Part shown: positions 49,369 to 58,916 of the stretch, piece by piece
Position numbering within the stretch: position 1 is the first letter of the stretch
Layout of the letters: each line of letters begins with the position of its first letter
NCBI RefSeq assembly: GCF_030127105.1
Contig: NZ_CP126161.1
Span: 2,604,001-2,668,000 of the forward strand
Direction of reading: 5' to 3'
Length of the DNA: 64,000 bases
Origin: Haloarcula pelagica
Lineage (GTDB): Archaea > Halobacteriota > Halobacteria > Halobacteriales > Haloarculaceae
Notes under the pieces: model-generated
What the model was told of the DNA's origin: nothing
Seen by the model: the letters and a program-made list of their open reading frames with translations, nothing else
Databases searched by the model: none
Program-made: the position numbers and the translations under genes

Positions 49369-49748
49369 GATGCCTCACGCTCCGTCGGCGCTGGCTCGGC
49401 CGCCCTGACCCGGCGACCGCCCACAGCGACCCGCTCCTGTGACCCCATTCTGCGTACCTCGGACCCGTGTGTAGATACCGCTAGTTGTCCAGTTCTCATA
49501 CATGATATTTTTGGCCGTGTGAACGACATCACTCGCCGGTCGGGTCGCGTCGGTAGCGGGTGCAGCCGTCGACAGAAGCGAGTAGTAACCGTTATACGCG
49601 TCGGTAGGCCAACACCGGATGGGAACAGCACGACCGCAAATCTGACACGCCGTGGACTTCCACGGCTCGGGATTGCGGCCGTGTTCGGCACCGCGCCGAG
49701 ACGCCTCGCGACCAGCGACGAGCGGTTCGTGCAGTTCCAACACCAACT
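49369..49748. other. Intergenic region between surface protein and rps15
   Basis: 380 bases without a convincing gene. A/T-rich ACATGATATTTTTGG (about 49499-49513) may be the promoter of the minus-strand surface gene, although it lies 130 bases upstream. GTAACCGTTATACGC (about 49580-49594) could be the rps15 promoter element, which would give a leader of about 130 bases. I see no strong repeat. Confidence 0.4.
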
Positions 49749-50219
49749 ATGGCACGAATGCATACACGCCGTCGTGGCTCGTCCGACTCGGACAAGCCCG
49801 CGGCAGACGAACCCCCGGAGTGGAGCGATGTCGACGCCGACGCCGTCGAAGACCGCGTCGTCGAACTCGCCGAACAGGGCCACTCGCCCAGCGAGATCGG
49901 CCTGAAGCTGCGCGACGAAGGCGTCCAGGGCACCCCCGTCCCGAACGTCAAACTCGCGACCGGCAACAAGGTCACCGAGATCCTGGAGGCCAACGAGGCC
50001 CAGCCGGATCTGCCCGAGGACCTGCGCAACCTCATGGAGCGAGCGGTCCGCCTCCGTGACCACATGGACGAGAACCCGACGGACTACCAGAACAAGCGTG
50101 CGCTCCAGAACACGCAGTCGAAGATCCGTCGCCTCGTCGACTACTACCGCGGCGATGAACTCGACGAGGAGTTCACCTACAGCTACGACACCGCCGTCGA
50201 GCTCCTCGATCTGGAGTAA
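49749..50219 (+). CDS. rps15: 30S ribosomal protein S15 (uS15)
   Basis: A 156-residue protein starting MARMHTRRRGSSDSDKP, as archaeal S15 does, with the added N-terminal domain (about 1-75) and the S15 helical bundle (DLPEDLRNLMERAVRLRDHMDENPTDYQNKRALQNTQSKIRRLVDYYR). It binds 16S rRNA in the platform of the small subunit. It is followed by a RecJ-like gene, pcc1 and rps3ae, a gene order conserved in haloarchaea. Confidence 0.96.
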   Translation: MARMHTRRRGSSDSDKPAADEPPEWSDVDADAVEDRVVELAEQGHSPSEIGLKLRDEGVQGTPVPNVKLATGNKVTEILEANEAQPDLPEDLRNLMERAVRLRDHMDENPTDYQNKRALQNTQSKIRRLVDYYRGDELDEEFTYSYDTAVELLDLE

Positions 50220-50224
50220 CCACG

Positions 50225-51342
50225 ATGTCGACGACCGGTCGGGACGACGCGCCCGCCACCGCCCCCAGCGACATCGCCGGGCTGCTCGCCGACGCGACGT
50301 TCGTCCGTCTCGTCAGCGACGTTTCCGGCGACGCGCTCGCCGGGACCGGCGTGCTCGCGCGGGCACTGGCCGACAGCACGACGCCGTTCCAGGCCAGCGC
50401 TGTCGGCCCGTTCGACGACCCCGACCGGTCGACCGACGCCGACGTGACCGTCTCGCTCGGTCGCCGATACGCGGCCGCCGACATCACGATCCGCGACCGG
50501 ATCGCACCGACGGCCTTCGAGGCCGCCCGCGAACTCGGCGCGACCGCCAGCCCGACGCTGGCGCTCGCCGGGACCATCGCGGCCGGCGACACCGACAGCC
50601 AGGTAGTCGAGGCCGCCGAACGGGCCGGCGTGACCCGCCGACCGGGCGTCGCCGTTCCGATAGCCGATCTGGCCGACGGGTTGGCTCACTCGACGCTGCT
50701 CTCGGCCCCCTTCTCGGGGGACACGGAGCAAGCACGGGCCGTCCTCGCGGACCTGGACCTGCCGGCGGAACTCGACGAGGACGACCACCGGCGCGTCGCG
50801 TCCCTGGTCGCGCTCGCCGTGACCGACGCCCAAGCGGCCACGCCACGCGCTGCCGAGGCAGTCCAGGGGCGCTCCGACCGGCCGTCGGTGGCCCCTTCGA
50901 GACGGTCGGCGGCTACGCGGACGTGCTCGATACCGTCGGGCGCGAACAGCCCGGCACCGCCGTCGCGCTCGCACTCGGGCACGACGGGGTCCGTGAGGAC
51001 GCCCTGGCCGCGTGGCGCCGCCACGCGAACCGCGCCCACGAGGCCGTCCAGACGGTCACGACCGGCCGCTACGAGACCCTGTTCGTGGCTCGCGGCGACG
51101 CGATGCCGGTCGGGACCGTCGCCCGACTGCTCTCGCAGTACCGCTCGCCGGAACCAGTGACCCTTGCCGTCACCGACGGCCACGCCGCGGCCCGGGCGAC
51201 CGAAGGCCGCGATGTCGCTGCCGCGATGGACGCGGCGGCCGCCACCGTCGGCGGCGAGGCGGTCGGGACGACGGACCGCGCCCGCGTGCGGTTCGACGTT
51301 TCGACGGCCGACTTCATCGAAGCGTTCCGGGAGGCAGTATGA
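50225..51342 (+). pseudogene. RecJ-like (DHH-superfamily) protein gene with a frameshift
   Basis: The first part reads in one frame from ATG 50225 to about 50887 (about 220 residues: LVSDVSGDALAGTGVLARAL). Homologous-looking sequence continues in the -1 frame (VGGPFETVGGYADVLDTVG) to the stop at 51342, joining pcc1 by ATGA overlap. A single missing base in TCGGTGG near 50884-50890 would restore one protein of about 372 residues. Haloarchaea carry a RecJ-like exonuclease or its inactive relative here. The usual D-A-D-G motif is degenerate (GDALA) and no DHH triad is seen, so it is probably non-catalytic. Sequencing error or a real lesion cannot be told apart here. Confidence 0.7.
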
Positions 51343-51587
51343 CCGGGACCAGCGCCCAGATCCGCACGACCCACGGGACGCCTGCGGTCGCCGAGCGGAT
51401 CGCGGCCGCGCTCCGGCCGGACAACACCGACGAGATGGACACGCGCGTCGAAGACGACACCGTGGTGACCACGATCGACCGGGACTCCATCGGTGGCCTC
51501 CAGGCCACCGTCGACGACTACGTCGTCAACCTCCGGGTCGCAGCACAGCTTTCCGACCAACCGACACACGACACAAACCATGAGTGA
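51339..51587 (+). CDS. pcc1: KEOPS complex subunit Pcc1
   Basis: An 82-residue protein with the two-strand, helix pattern of Pcc1 (AERIAAALRPDNTDEM, VVTTIDRDSIGGLQATVDDYVVNLRVAAQL). Pcc1 is the dimerising subunit of KEOPS, which makes t6A37 in ANN-decoding tRNAs with Kae1, Bud32 and Cgi121. It overlaps the RecJ-like gene (4 bases) and rps3ae (8 bases), the common haloarchaeal order. Confidence 0.9.
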   Translation: MTGTSAQIRTTHGTPAVAERIAAALRPDNTDEMDTRVEDDTVVTTIDRDSIGGLQATVDDYVVNLRVAAQLSDQPTHDTNHE

Positions 51588-52221
51588 ACGAAGCGTCTCC
51601 AAGCGCAAACAGCAGAAACGGTGGTACACCGTCTACGCTCCCGAGCAGTTCGACCGGGAGGAACTCGGTGAGACCACAGCAGACGAACCGGACAAGGTGC
51701 TCGGTCGCACCATCGAGACCACGCTGGGCGAACTCCAGAACGACGCCAGCGAGAACAACACGAAGCTGACCTTCAAGATCAACGAGGTCGCCTCGGACTC
51801 GGCGTACACCGAGTTCACCAAACACGAGCTGACGCGGGACTACCTGCGCTCGCTCGTGCGCCGTGGCTCCTCGAAGGTCGAGGCCTTCATCACCGTGCTG
51901 ACCACGGACGACTACCGTGTCCAGATCCAGCCCGTCGCCGTCACGACGAAGAAGGCCGACGCCTCCCAGGAGAAGGCCATCCGCCGCACGATGATCGACC
52001 TCGTCGAGGAGACGGCCAAGGACCGCACCTTCGAAGAGGTCATCGACAGCGTCGTCGAGGGCCGCCTCTCCTCGGCCATCTACGGCGAGGCCAAGGACAT
52101 CTACCCCCTTCGCCGCGTCGAGATCCAGAAGGCCACGCTGGAAGCCCGGCCCGAGGAAGTCGCCGCCGAAGAGGAAGCCGCCGTCGATGTCGACGAAGAA
52201 GACGTAGAAGTCGAGAGCTAA
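51580..52221 (+). CDS. rps3ae: 30S ribosomal protein S3Ae (eS1)
   Basis: ATG at 51580 gives 213 residues: SERSVSKRKQQKRWYTVYAPEQFDREELGET, and later FKINEVASDSAYTEFTKHELTRDYLRSLVRRGSSKVEAF, typical of the archaeal/eukaryotic eS1 family. Acidic tail. Small ribosomal subunit protein; translationally coupled to pcc1. Confidence 0.96.
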   Translation: MSERSVSKRKQQKRWYTVYAPEQFDREELGETTADEPDKVLGRTIETTLGELQNDASENNTKLTFKINEVASDSAYTEFTKHELTRDYLRSLVRRGSSKVEAFITVLTTDDYRVQIQPVAVTTKKADASQEKAIRRTMIDLVEETAKDRTFEEVIDSVVEGRLSSAIYGEAKDIYPLRRVEIQKATLEARPEEVAAEEEAAVDVDEEDVEVES

Positions 52222-52273
52222 GCCGTCCGAACTACCGATTTTTCGCGTCGCTGCCCCGGAGTGGCGACGCCGG

Positions 52274-52711
52274 CTACTCCGTCGCCGTGCCGGGGTCGTC
52301 GGTGACGACGACGGTCCCGACCATCCCGCCGCGCTCGTGGGGAATACAGAAGTAAGGGTACTGACCGCGGACCTCGAAGGTGTGGCTGTAGCGCTGTCCC
52401 TCGAAGAGGGTCCCGCCGCCGCTCGACCCCCACGCGTCGCGGGCCGCCGCCTCGTCGTCGAAATCGCCCGACGCCCAGTAGTCGGCGCCGTCGGGGAGGC
52501 CGTCCTCGTAGGCAGTCACGGAGTGGCCCTGCTTGCTCGTGTTCCGCCAGACGACCTCTGTCCCTGGGGCGACTTCGATCGTCTGCGGGCGGAAGGCCCT
52601 GGCGGACATCCCGATGTCGTACTCGGCGCTCGTGCCACTGGTGCCGATGCACCCGGCGAGGCCGGCCACTGTGGCCGCACCGGCAGCCCGGAGGAAGGCC
52701 CGTCGCTCCAT
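52274..52711 (-). CDS. Halocyanin-like blue copper lipoprotein
   Basis: ATG at 52711 gives 145 residues: MERRAFLRAAG with a twin-arginine motif and lipobox LAGC21, so it is probably Tat-exported and lipid-anchored. The cupredoxin domain has VVWRNTSKQGHSV (His ligand) and YFCIPHERGGM (Cys, His, Met ligands). Halocyanins carry electrons at the outer face of the membrane. Convergent with rps3ae. Confidence 0.9.
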   Translation of the reverse strand: MERRAFLRAAGAATVAGLAGCIGTSGTSAEYDIGMSARAFRPQTIEVAPGTEVVWRNTSKQGHSVTAYEDGLPDGADYWASGDFDDEAAARDAWGSSGGGTLFEGQRYSHTFEVRGQYPYFCIPHERGGMVGTVVVTDDPGTATE

Positions 52712-52919
52712 GGTCGCCCTCGGGACTGGACGGACAAAGACACCTCGATTCGTCGTCGACCCCCCGGGGGACGGCGGGTCACCGCGGGTCGACGAAACAC
52801 CTTTGTCCGATCCACCGGACACTGCCTGTGTATGCCCGAATGTGGGCATGTTTCAGACGGACCCTTGTGGGGTTGAAGCTGCGCCCCAGTTGGGTGTGGG
52901 GCGTCCCGAAGAAGGTGCT

Positions 52920-54077
52920 TCAGGCGGAGTCGCCTCGGAACGTCAGTCCGGACCGCAGATCCCGAGCAGCCGACAACAGCGTCTCACGATCGTCGCCGGT
53001 CAGCGTGACGTGCCCCATCTTCCGGAGGTCGTACACCTCCCGTTTCCCGTACCAGTGGAGGTGCGCCCGATCGGTCTCGAAGACCCGCTCCTCGCCCGAG
53101 AGCGTCGCCGATTGGCAGTCGTCGACATCGCCGAGGATGTTCGTCGAGACGGTCGGGAACCGCTGGTCGGTCGGGCCAAGCGGCCGGCCAGTGACCGCAC
53201 GGAGGTGTTGTTCGAACTGCGAGGTGTGACAGCCTTCGATGGTCCAGTGGCCGGAGTTGTGGGGACGCGGTGCGATCTCGTTGAGCAGGATCCGGTCGTC
53301 GCCGGTCTGGAACAGTTCGATCCCGAACACGCCACGACCCTCCATCACGTCGAGTACGTCTAGTGCAACCTCGCGGGCGCGCTCCCGGACGCGTTCGCTC
53401 GCCCGTGCGGGCGAAACCATCTCTCGGAGGATCTCTTCCTCGTGGACCGTCTCGGTGACCGGGAAGGTGTCCCGCTCGTCGTCGCCGCGACAGCCCATGA
53501 TCGCCAGCTCGCGCTCGAAGTCGACCATCTCCTCGACCATCGCCGGGCCGGCGATGTCGTCGATAGCCGCCGCCACGTCGTCGGGGCCTTCGACGGGGAC
53601 GTTCCCGCGGCCGTCGTAACCGCCGGTGCGGGCTTTGAGCATCGCCGGGTAGCCCAGTTCGTCACAGGCGGCCCGCAGGTCCGCAGCGTCCTCGACCGCG
53701 CGGAACTCCGGGACAGGGACGCCCGCGTCGGCTAACCGGCGCTTCTGGACGAGCTTGTCCTGGATGGTTCGGAGTGTCTCCGGCGCCGGGTGGACCGGTG
53801 TTCCTGTTTCCTCGGCGACGGCCTCCAAGACATCTGGATCGGCGAGTTCGATCTCGTAGGTCAGATAGTCGGCCCGCTCGGCGAGTTCCGCGAGTGTCTC
53901 GCGGTCGCCGAAGTCGCCGACGACTTGGTCACGCACGACCGGGGACGCCGGGCACTCCGGCGTCGGGTCAGAGACCACGAGATCGATTCCCAGCGGCGCG
54001 GCCGCCTCCCCCAGCATCCGGCCGAGCTGGCCCCCGCCGACGATACCGACGGTCGGGCCTGGCGAAGTGAGTGTCAT
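52920..54077 (-). CDS. purK: 5-(carboxyamino)imidazole ribonucleotide synthase (PurK)
   Basis: A 385-residue ATP-grasp protein: VGIVGGGQLGRMLGEAAAPLGI at the start, ATP-grasp elements TGGYDGRGN and FGIELFQTGDDRILLNEIAPRPHNSGHWTIE. It converts AIR, bicarbonate and ATP to N5-CAIR in purine biosynthesis. The usual partner purE is not inside the window. The length is normal for the family. The 208-base gap to the halocyanin gene is featureless. Confidence 0.94.
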   Translation of the reverse strand: MTLTSPGPTVGIVGGGQLGRMLGEAAAPLGIDLVVSDPTPECPASPVVRDQVVGDFGDRETLAELAERADYLTYEIELADPDVLEAVAEETGTPVHPAPETLRTIQDKLVQKRRLADAGVPVPEFRAVEDAADLRAACDELGYPAMLKARTGGYDGRGNVPVEGPDDVAAAIDDIAGPAMVEEMVDFERELAIMGCRGDDERDTFPVTETVHEEEILREMVSPARASERVRERAREVALDVLDVMEGRGVFGIELFQTGDDRILLNEIAPRPHNSGHWTIEGCHTSQFEQHLRAVTGRPLGPTDQRFPTVSTNILGDVDDCQSATLSGEERVFETDRAHLHWYGKREVYDLRKMGHVTLTGDDRETLLSAARDLRSGLTFRGDSA

Positions 54078-54127
54078 GTACGGGGCGGTACCCCAGCGCC
54101 GGGGTTAAGCGTTCTCTTGTCGCCCGG

Positions 54128-56104
54128 CTACGAGGGGCGCTGGTCGGCCTGGGACTCGTGGATCCAGACGACGAACGTGTTCTTGTACCCGCCGGTCCGG
54201 AGCTGGTGGGTCCGTTTCTCGTAGCCCGCCGCGCGGAGCCGTTCGGTCGGGGCCGTGCCGTCGAACGGCTGGGTGATGACGACCGGCGGCTGCCCGTCCT
54301 CGATCATCCCGTTCAGCGCCTCGCGGTCGTTCTCACAGACCGTCTCCATCTCGCCCGACGCGAAGTACCACGGCAGCGGGAGGGTGTTGTACCACTTCAG
54401 ACAGGTGGGTCGCAGGTTCCAGAACGCCTCGCCCCACTGGTCGCGGTCCGCCTGGACGTAGGCGCTCCCCTCGTCGAAGGCGTCTCCGCTCTCGCCGTAG
54501 TAGACGACTACGTCGGTTCCCTGGTTGTCGCGGGCGATCCGGTCCATCGCGACGAGGTCGCCGCGGAGCTCTTCCTGTGGTTGCGCGAACTGGACGAGCG
54601 GGTTCGCGTCCTCGTGGGCGTTGCTGTAGACGGTCGTCGCCGCCACGTTCCCGACGAGTGCGGTGATGAGGACGAGCACGAGCGCGGAGACCGCGACGCC
54701 GGTCACGTCGTCGGCCGAGAGCGCCTCCACCCCCCAGCGAAACACCGCGGCGACACCGACGCCGGCGGGAATCGCCAGCGGGACCACGACGTGGGCACCG
54801 ATCCAGGGGTTGCCGATGTCGGTCCCGATCGGGTAGCCGACGATCGAGACGTAGCCACAGTAGGCCGCGAACGGGACGAGGTGACGGGGGCGGATCGAAC
54901 CCAGTCGGTCGAGCGCGTAGCCGAACGCCGAGAAGGCGATCAGCGGACCGCAGGTGTACGCCAGCGCTTCCAGGAGGATCGCGTAGTGGCCGTCGACCTC
55001 CTCGAAGAACCGGTCGAACCGTTCTTGGAGCGTGCTCTCACCGGTGGTCGTCGCCCGCTCGGAGGCCGGATCGAACCAGTTGCTGTACTGTTCGATCACC
55101 CGGTCGTAGGTCACCTGGACCAGTTCCGGGAACATCCCGGGGGTGGTCACGCCGTTCCAGAAGTTGACCGTCTCCGCGGTCGGCGTCGCCGGGGGGTGCT
55201 GGATACCGGCCAGCCCCGCCCCACGTGGCGCGTAGAAGAACAGCGACACCGCGAAAAAGAGGACGAGTGCGATCCAGATATGCCCGATGTAAGCCACCGC
55301 GACCTGCCACGGACTCCCGTGGCGATCCCGGAACGACCGGACGGTCCCGACGACGAGGTTCACGTCCGCGCGGGCGCGACCGGTGATCCGGCTCCAGACC
55401 GCCGACGGCGACGGAACGTCGGCGAGAAAGGACGCCGCGTCGCGGTAGCCGTTCGGGAGGACGAGGACCTTCGCGAGCAAGAGCCCGGTCGCACCGAGCC
55501 AGGTCACGACGTAGACGATCGCGTTCTCCTTCGAGGCGAACCCGAGCGCGGCGAAGGCGCCGACACCGTAGAGGTAGCGGGCCTTCCGGGTGTCGTAGAA
55601 CCGGACCAACAGTCCGAAGGCGGTGAACATGAACGCGGCGACGAGCACGTCGCTGCGCATGAACCGCGAGTAGTACAGCAAGAGCGGGTTCAACGCGAGG
55701 AAGGCGGCGACGCCGACGACCTCCTCGCGCCGGAGGTGCTCCCGGAAGAGTAGTGCCGTCAACGGCAACAGCCCGCCGATGATCGCGATCGGGAGCCGCA
55801 TGAGCACGTCGCTGGTTCCCAACAGCGAGAACAGCCAGGCGTCGACGTGCTGGATGAACGGGCCGTGGATGATGTACCGATACGTGAACGATCCCGTCTC
55901 TGCGAGGTTCAACGCCCAGTAGGCGACTCGTCCCTCGTCGTAGTGGGCGACCCGGGAGCCCAGGTCGACAAGGCGGAGGGCGACGGACAGGAGGGTGATA
56001 CCGAGGACCACCTTGGCGACGGCGTACTCGTCGCCGTCGGCCCAGGTGGCGACACGTTCCCGCAGGCGTTTCAGCCGCGAGAGCTCGCGGGGCGGCGCAG
56101 CCAT
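54128..56104 (-). CDS. Agl23-type flippase-activity-associated membrane protein (GT39-like)
   Basis: ATG at 56104 gives 658 residues with at least ten membrane segments. VAHYDEGRVAYWALNLAETGSFTYRYIIHGPFIQHVDAWLF near the N-terminus and FASKENAIVY are typical of the archaeal TIGR03663/Agl23 family, related to glycosyltransferases of the GT39/PMT group. It is thought to help flip or process dolichol-linked sugars for S-layer N-glycosylation. The acidic residues following the first helix are the expected catalytic or metal site. Divergent from ribH. Confidence 0.8.
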   Translation of the reverse strand: MAAPPRELSRLKRLRERVATWADGDEYAVAKVVLGITLLSVALRLVDLGSRVAHYDEGRVAYWALNLAETGSFTYRYIIHGPFIQHVDAWLFSLLGTSDVLMRLPIAIIGGLLPLTALLFREHLRREEVVGVAAFLALNPLLLYYSRFMRSDVLVAAFMFTAFGLLVRFYDTRKARYLYGVGAFAALGFASKENAIVYVVTWLGATGLLLAKVLVLPNGYRDAASFLADVPSPSAVWSRITGRARADVNLVVGTVRSFRDRHGSPWQVAVAYIGHIWIALVLFFAVSLFFYAPRGAGLAGIQHPPATPTAETVNFWNGVTTPGMFPELVQVTYDRVIEQYSNWFDPASERATTTGESTLQERFDRFFEEVDGHYAILLEALAYTCGPLIAFSAFGYALDRLGSIRPRHLVPFAAYCGYVSIVGYPIGTDIGNPWIGAHVVVPLAIPAGVGVAAVFRWGVEALSADDVTGVAVSALVLVLITALVGNVAATTVYSNAHEDANPLVQFAQPQEELRGDLVAMDRIARDNQGTDVVVYYGESGDAFDEGSAYVQADRDQWGEAFWNLRPTCLKWYNTLPLPWYFASGEMETVCENDREALNGMIEDGQPPVVITQPFDGTAPTERLRAAGYEKRTHQLRTGGYKNTFVVWIHESQADQRPS

Positions 56105-56195
56105 ATCCGGTGTGTGCACAGCGGTGGTTAGAACACTTCTGGTTTCTCGAAGCCGGAACGGTAGTTCTTTAGGGACGACAGCCACCCACACGAGT

Positions 56196-56606
56196 ATGGT
56201 GCAGCTCGGGCTGGTCGTCGCCCAGTACGACAAACACGGGCAGGTCATCGAGGAGATGGAGCAGTCGGCCCGACAGGCCGCCGCCGACCACGACGCCGCT
56301 ATCGTCGAGACGGTGGCTGTCCCCGGCTCCTACGACACGCCGCTGGCCGCAGACCGGCTGGCACGCCGGGACGATGTCGACGCCGTCGCCGTCCTCGGCG
56401 TCATCGTCGAGGGGGATACCGACCACGACGCGGTCATCGCCGACGCGGCGGCACAGGGGCTGACCGACGTGTCTCTCGACCGCGATACGCCCGTGACGCT
56501 GGGGATCATCGGCCCCGGCATGAGCACGGCCGAGGCCGACGCACGGACCCACAAGGGCGGTACGGCAGTCACGAGCGCCATCGAACTCGCTACCCAACTA
56601 CCATGA
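56196..56606 (+). CDS. ribH: 6,7-dimethyl-8-ribityllumazine synthase
   Basis: A 136-residue protein with VVAQYDKHG, VETVAVPGSYDTPLAADRL, VAVLGVIVEGDTDHDAVI and THKGGTAV, matching the substrate-binding loops of lumazine synthase. It makes lumazine from ArP and DHBP, the next-to-last step of riboflavin synthesis. Its stop overlaps the aminotransferase start by 4 bases. A RibL-like gene lies 1.2 kb on. Confidence 0.93.
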   Translation: MVQLGLVVAQYDKHGQVIEEMEQSARQAAADHDAAIVETVAVPGSYDTPLAADRLARRDDVDAVAVLGVIVEGDTDHDAVIADAAAQGLTDVSLDRDTPVTLGIIGPGMSTAEADARTHKGGTAVTSAIELATQLP

Positions 56607-57811
56607 CTATGGACTTCGCATCCCGTGTCGAACGTGTAGAGCCGAGCGCGACGCTCGCGATCAGCAACAAGGCCGCCGAACTCGAAGCGGAGGGGAAAGA
56701 TGTCGTCGACCTCTCGGTGGGCGAACCGGACTTCGACACCCCCGAAAACGTCAAAGACGCCGCAAAGGCGGCGCTCGACGCCGGCCACACCGGCTACACC
56801 CCCTCGAACGGGATTCCGGAACTCAAGGACGCCATCGCCGGGAAGCTCCACGACGACGGGCTGACCCAGTACGGCCCGGAGAACCTCATCGTCACGCCCG
56901 GGGGCAAGCAGGCGCTGTACGAGATCTTCCAGACGGTCATCGACGACGGCGACGAGGTCGCTCTGCTGGACCCGGCGTGGGTCTCCTACGAGGCGATGGT
57001 GAAACTCGCCGACGGCTCGCTCACCCGCGTCGACACCGCCGCCCACGACTTCCAGCTCGAAGGCGCGCTCGACGACCTCGCCGAAGCGGTCTCGGACGAC
57101 ACCGAACTGCTCGTCGTCAACTCGCCGGGCAACCCCCACGGCGCCGTCTACTCCCGCGAGGCCTTAGAGGGCGTGCGCGACCTGGCCGTCGAACACGATA
57201 TCACGGTCATCTCCGACGAGATCTACAAGGAGATCACCTACGACGGCGTCGAGGCCGTCTCGCTGGGAACGCTTGACGGCATGGAGGACCGCACCGTCAC
57301 CCTCAACGGCTTCTCGAAGGCCTACTCGATGACCGGCTGGCGGCTCGGCTACTTCGCCGCGCCGGAAGACATCGTCTCCCAGGCCGGGAAGGTCCACTCG
57401 CACTCGGTCTCCTGTGCCGTGAACTTCGTCCAGCACGCCGGTGTCGAGGCGATCACCAACACCGACGAGGCCGTCGAGGAGATGCGCCAGGCATTCGCCG
57501 AACGGCGCGAGTTCCTGATGGGGCTGTTCGAGGACCACGGCGTCCACGTTCCTGAACCGCAGGGCGCGTTCTACATGATGCCCGAGATCGCGCCGGAGGG
57601 GGACAGCGAGTCGCGGAGCGACTCGGACAGTCGACCGGTGGCACCGGGAGACGACACCGAGTGGTGTGACAAGGCGATCTCCGAGGCCCAGGTTGCGACC
57701 GTCCCCGGTAGCGCGTTCGGAACGCCCGGCTACGCCCGGATCTCCTACGCCAACAGCAAGGATCGCCTGCAGGAAGCGGTCGATCGGCTGGCAGAACACG
57801 ACCTGCTGTAG
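56603..57811 (+). CDS. Class I/II PLP-dependent aminotransferase (aspartate-type)
   Basis: A 402-residue protein: SVGEPDFDTP, GYTPSNGIPELKDAIA, VNSPGNPHGAVYS, ISDEIYKEITYDG and the PLP lysine in NGFSKAYSMTGWRLGY (about residue 233), with FGTPGYARISYA near the end. Transfers amino groups between aspartate-like donors and 2-oxo acids. An acidic insert (about 335-350, SESRSDSDSRP) is a haloarchaeal addition. Coupled to ribH by ATGA. Confidence 0.9.
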   Translation: MTMDFASRVERVEPSATLAISNKAAELEAEGKDVVDLSVGEPDFDTPENVKDAAKAALDAGHTGYTPSNGIPELKDAIAGKLHDDGLTQYGPENLIVTPGGKQALYEIFQTVIDDGDEVALLDPAWVSYEAMVKLADGSLTRVDTAAHDFQLEGALDDLAEAVSDDTELLVVNSPGNPHGAVYSREALEGVRDLAVEHDITVISDEIYKEITYDGVEAVSLGTLDGMEDRTVTLNGFSKAYSMTGWRLGYFAAPEDIVSQAGKVHSHSVSCAVNFVQHAGVEAITNTDEAVEEMRQAFAERREFLMGLFEDHGVHVPEPQGAFYMMPEIAPEGDSESRSDSDSRPVAPGDDTEWCDKAISEAQVATVPGSAFGTPGYARISYANSKDRLQEAVDRLAEHDLL

Positions 57812-57837
57812 GATCGTCGACCGCCGCCTGCCCCGTC

Positions 57838-58266
57838 TCAGTCCCGCTCGGCGAGGACCTTCTCGATGATCTGGCCCGTCGAGAGGAGTCGGTCGTCGTC
57901 GTCCCGTTGTAGCGGACTCGCCCGCCGCACGTCACAGTCGATGCCGCGCTCGGACAGCGCCGCCCGCAGACTGTCGGCGTCGTGGTGCTGGTCGTAGCCC
58001 AGCGCGATCACGTCCGGTTCGAGGCGCTCGATGGGGACGAAGATGTCTTCAGGGTGCCCCAGATGCGCCTCGTCGACCGGCTTGAGCGCGCCGACCATCT
58101 CACGGCGTTGCTCGTCGGGGACGACTGGCGGCTCCTTGTGGGTGACGTTGACCGAGCGGGCGATGATCACGTGGAGGTCGTCGCCCATCCCCGCGGCGTC
58201 CCGGAGGTAGTGGACGTGGCCGGGGTGGAGGATGTCGAAAGTCCCCTGTGCGACGACCCGCGTCAC
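57838..58266 (-). CDS. ribL: FAD synthase-like cytidylyltransferase-family protein (RibL type)
   Basis: GTG at 58266 overlaps the JAMM stop (GTGA) and gives 142 residues, the size of archaeal RibL. It has nucleotidyltransferase motifs [14 protein letters not shown] (H14-x-G-H17), [11 protein letters not shown] and [12 protein letters not shown] (STG). RibL adds AMP to FMN to make FAD; ribH nearby supports a flavin role. The very long upstream frame is rejected. Confidence 0.85.
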   Translation of the reverse strand: MTRVVAQGTFDILHPGHVHYLRDAAGMGDDLHVIIARSVNVTHKEPPVVPDEQRREMVGALKPVDEAHLGHPEDIFVPIERLEPDVIALGYDQHHDADSLRAALSERGIDCDVRRASPLQRDDDDRLLSTGQIIEKVLAERD

Positions 58267-58760
58267 GTGTCGAACTCCTCGTCGCGTAGCTCGCGGTCGA
58301 TGTCCGACTGGTCGAAGTCGAAGAACGCCTCTTCGGGCGGCTCGACATCCAGCACCGGCAGATCGATCGGCTGACCCTCGTTGTCGAAGGCCTGCCAGTC
58401 GTCCGGCCCGTACGGGTACCCCAGGATGATGTGGACATCGCCACGGCCGAACGTCGCCAGGTCGGCGTCGCTGGGCTTGAGGACGCCGTTTGGGTGTGAG
58501 TGGATCGATCCCGCGGCGCGCATGTCGTTGGGAACCATGCTCGTCTTGACGGTCGCACTGACCGGGTTCGACTCGGTCCCCGGGATGACGAGCACGTCGG
58601 TCAGGACCGTTCCGTCCTCGTCGAGTCCGACCTTCCGTGCGTCGTCGCCACGGAGCAGCCCCATATACTCGTTGGGATGGGACTCCTCCGACGCGGCCCG
58701 CGCGAACTCCAGTGCGGAGTCGGCGATACCGAGGATGCCACCCGAGCGGAACAACGCCAT
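58263..58760 (-). CDS. JAMM/MPN metalloprotease (desampylase type)
   Basis: A 165-residue protein with a complete JAMM motif: E31, H87-S-H89 (GSIHSHPNG), S97 and D100 (KPSDAD). In haloarchaea such JAMM proteins remove ubiquitin-like SAMP modifiers from targets, with zinc as cofactor. It is co-transcribed with the RibL-like gene by GTGA overlap. Confidence 0.9.
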   Translation of the reverse strand: MALFRSGGILGIADSALEFARAASEESHPNEYMGLLRGDDARKVGLDEDGTVLTDVLVIPGTESNPVSATVKTSMVPNDMRAAGSIHSHPNGVLKPSDADLATFGRGDVHIILGYPYGPDDWQAFDNEGQPIDLPVLDVEPPEEAFFDFDQSDIDRELRDEEFDT

Positions 58761-58916
58761 ACAAACACTCGGTGGGGCTGGCTTCTAAGGGTTGTGTCTC
58801 CGGTCGACCCAGGCAGAACCGCGTGCCGGCTCCCGGACGCGACGGTCGGTCGGACCGACGAGCGCTACCCAGCGATTCCGAAGAGTACAAACGGCACAAC
58901 ACCGAACAATCGGCAA

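Noticed and set aside
50225-51342. Programmed frameshift
   Set aside because: No slippery heptamer or strong downstream structure at the shift point; a single-base loss or sequencing error is simpler.
54071-55753. 560-codon + frame opposite the Agl23-like gene
   Set aside because: Arg/Asp/Gly-rich shadow translation with no domain; the minus strand encodes a recognisable membrane protein.
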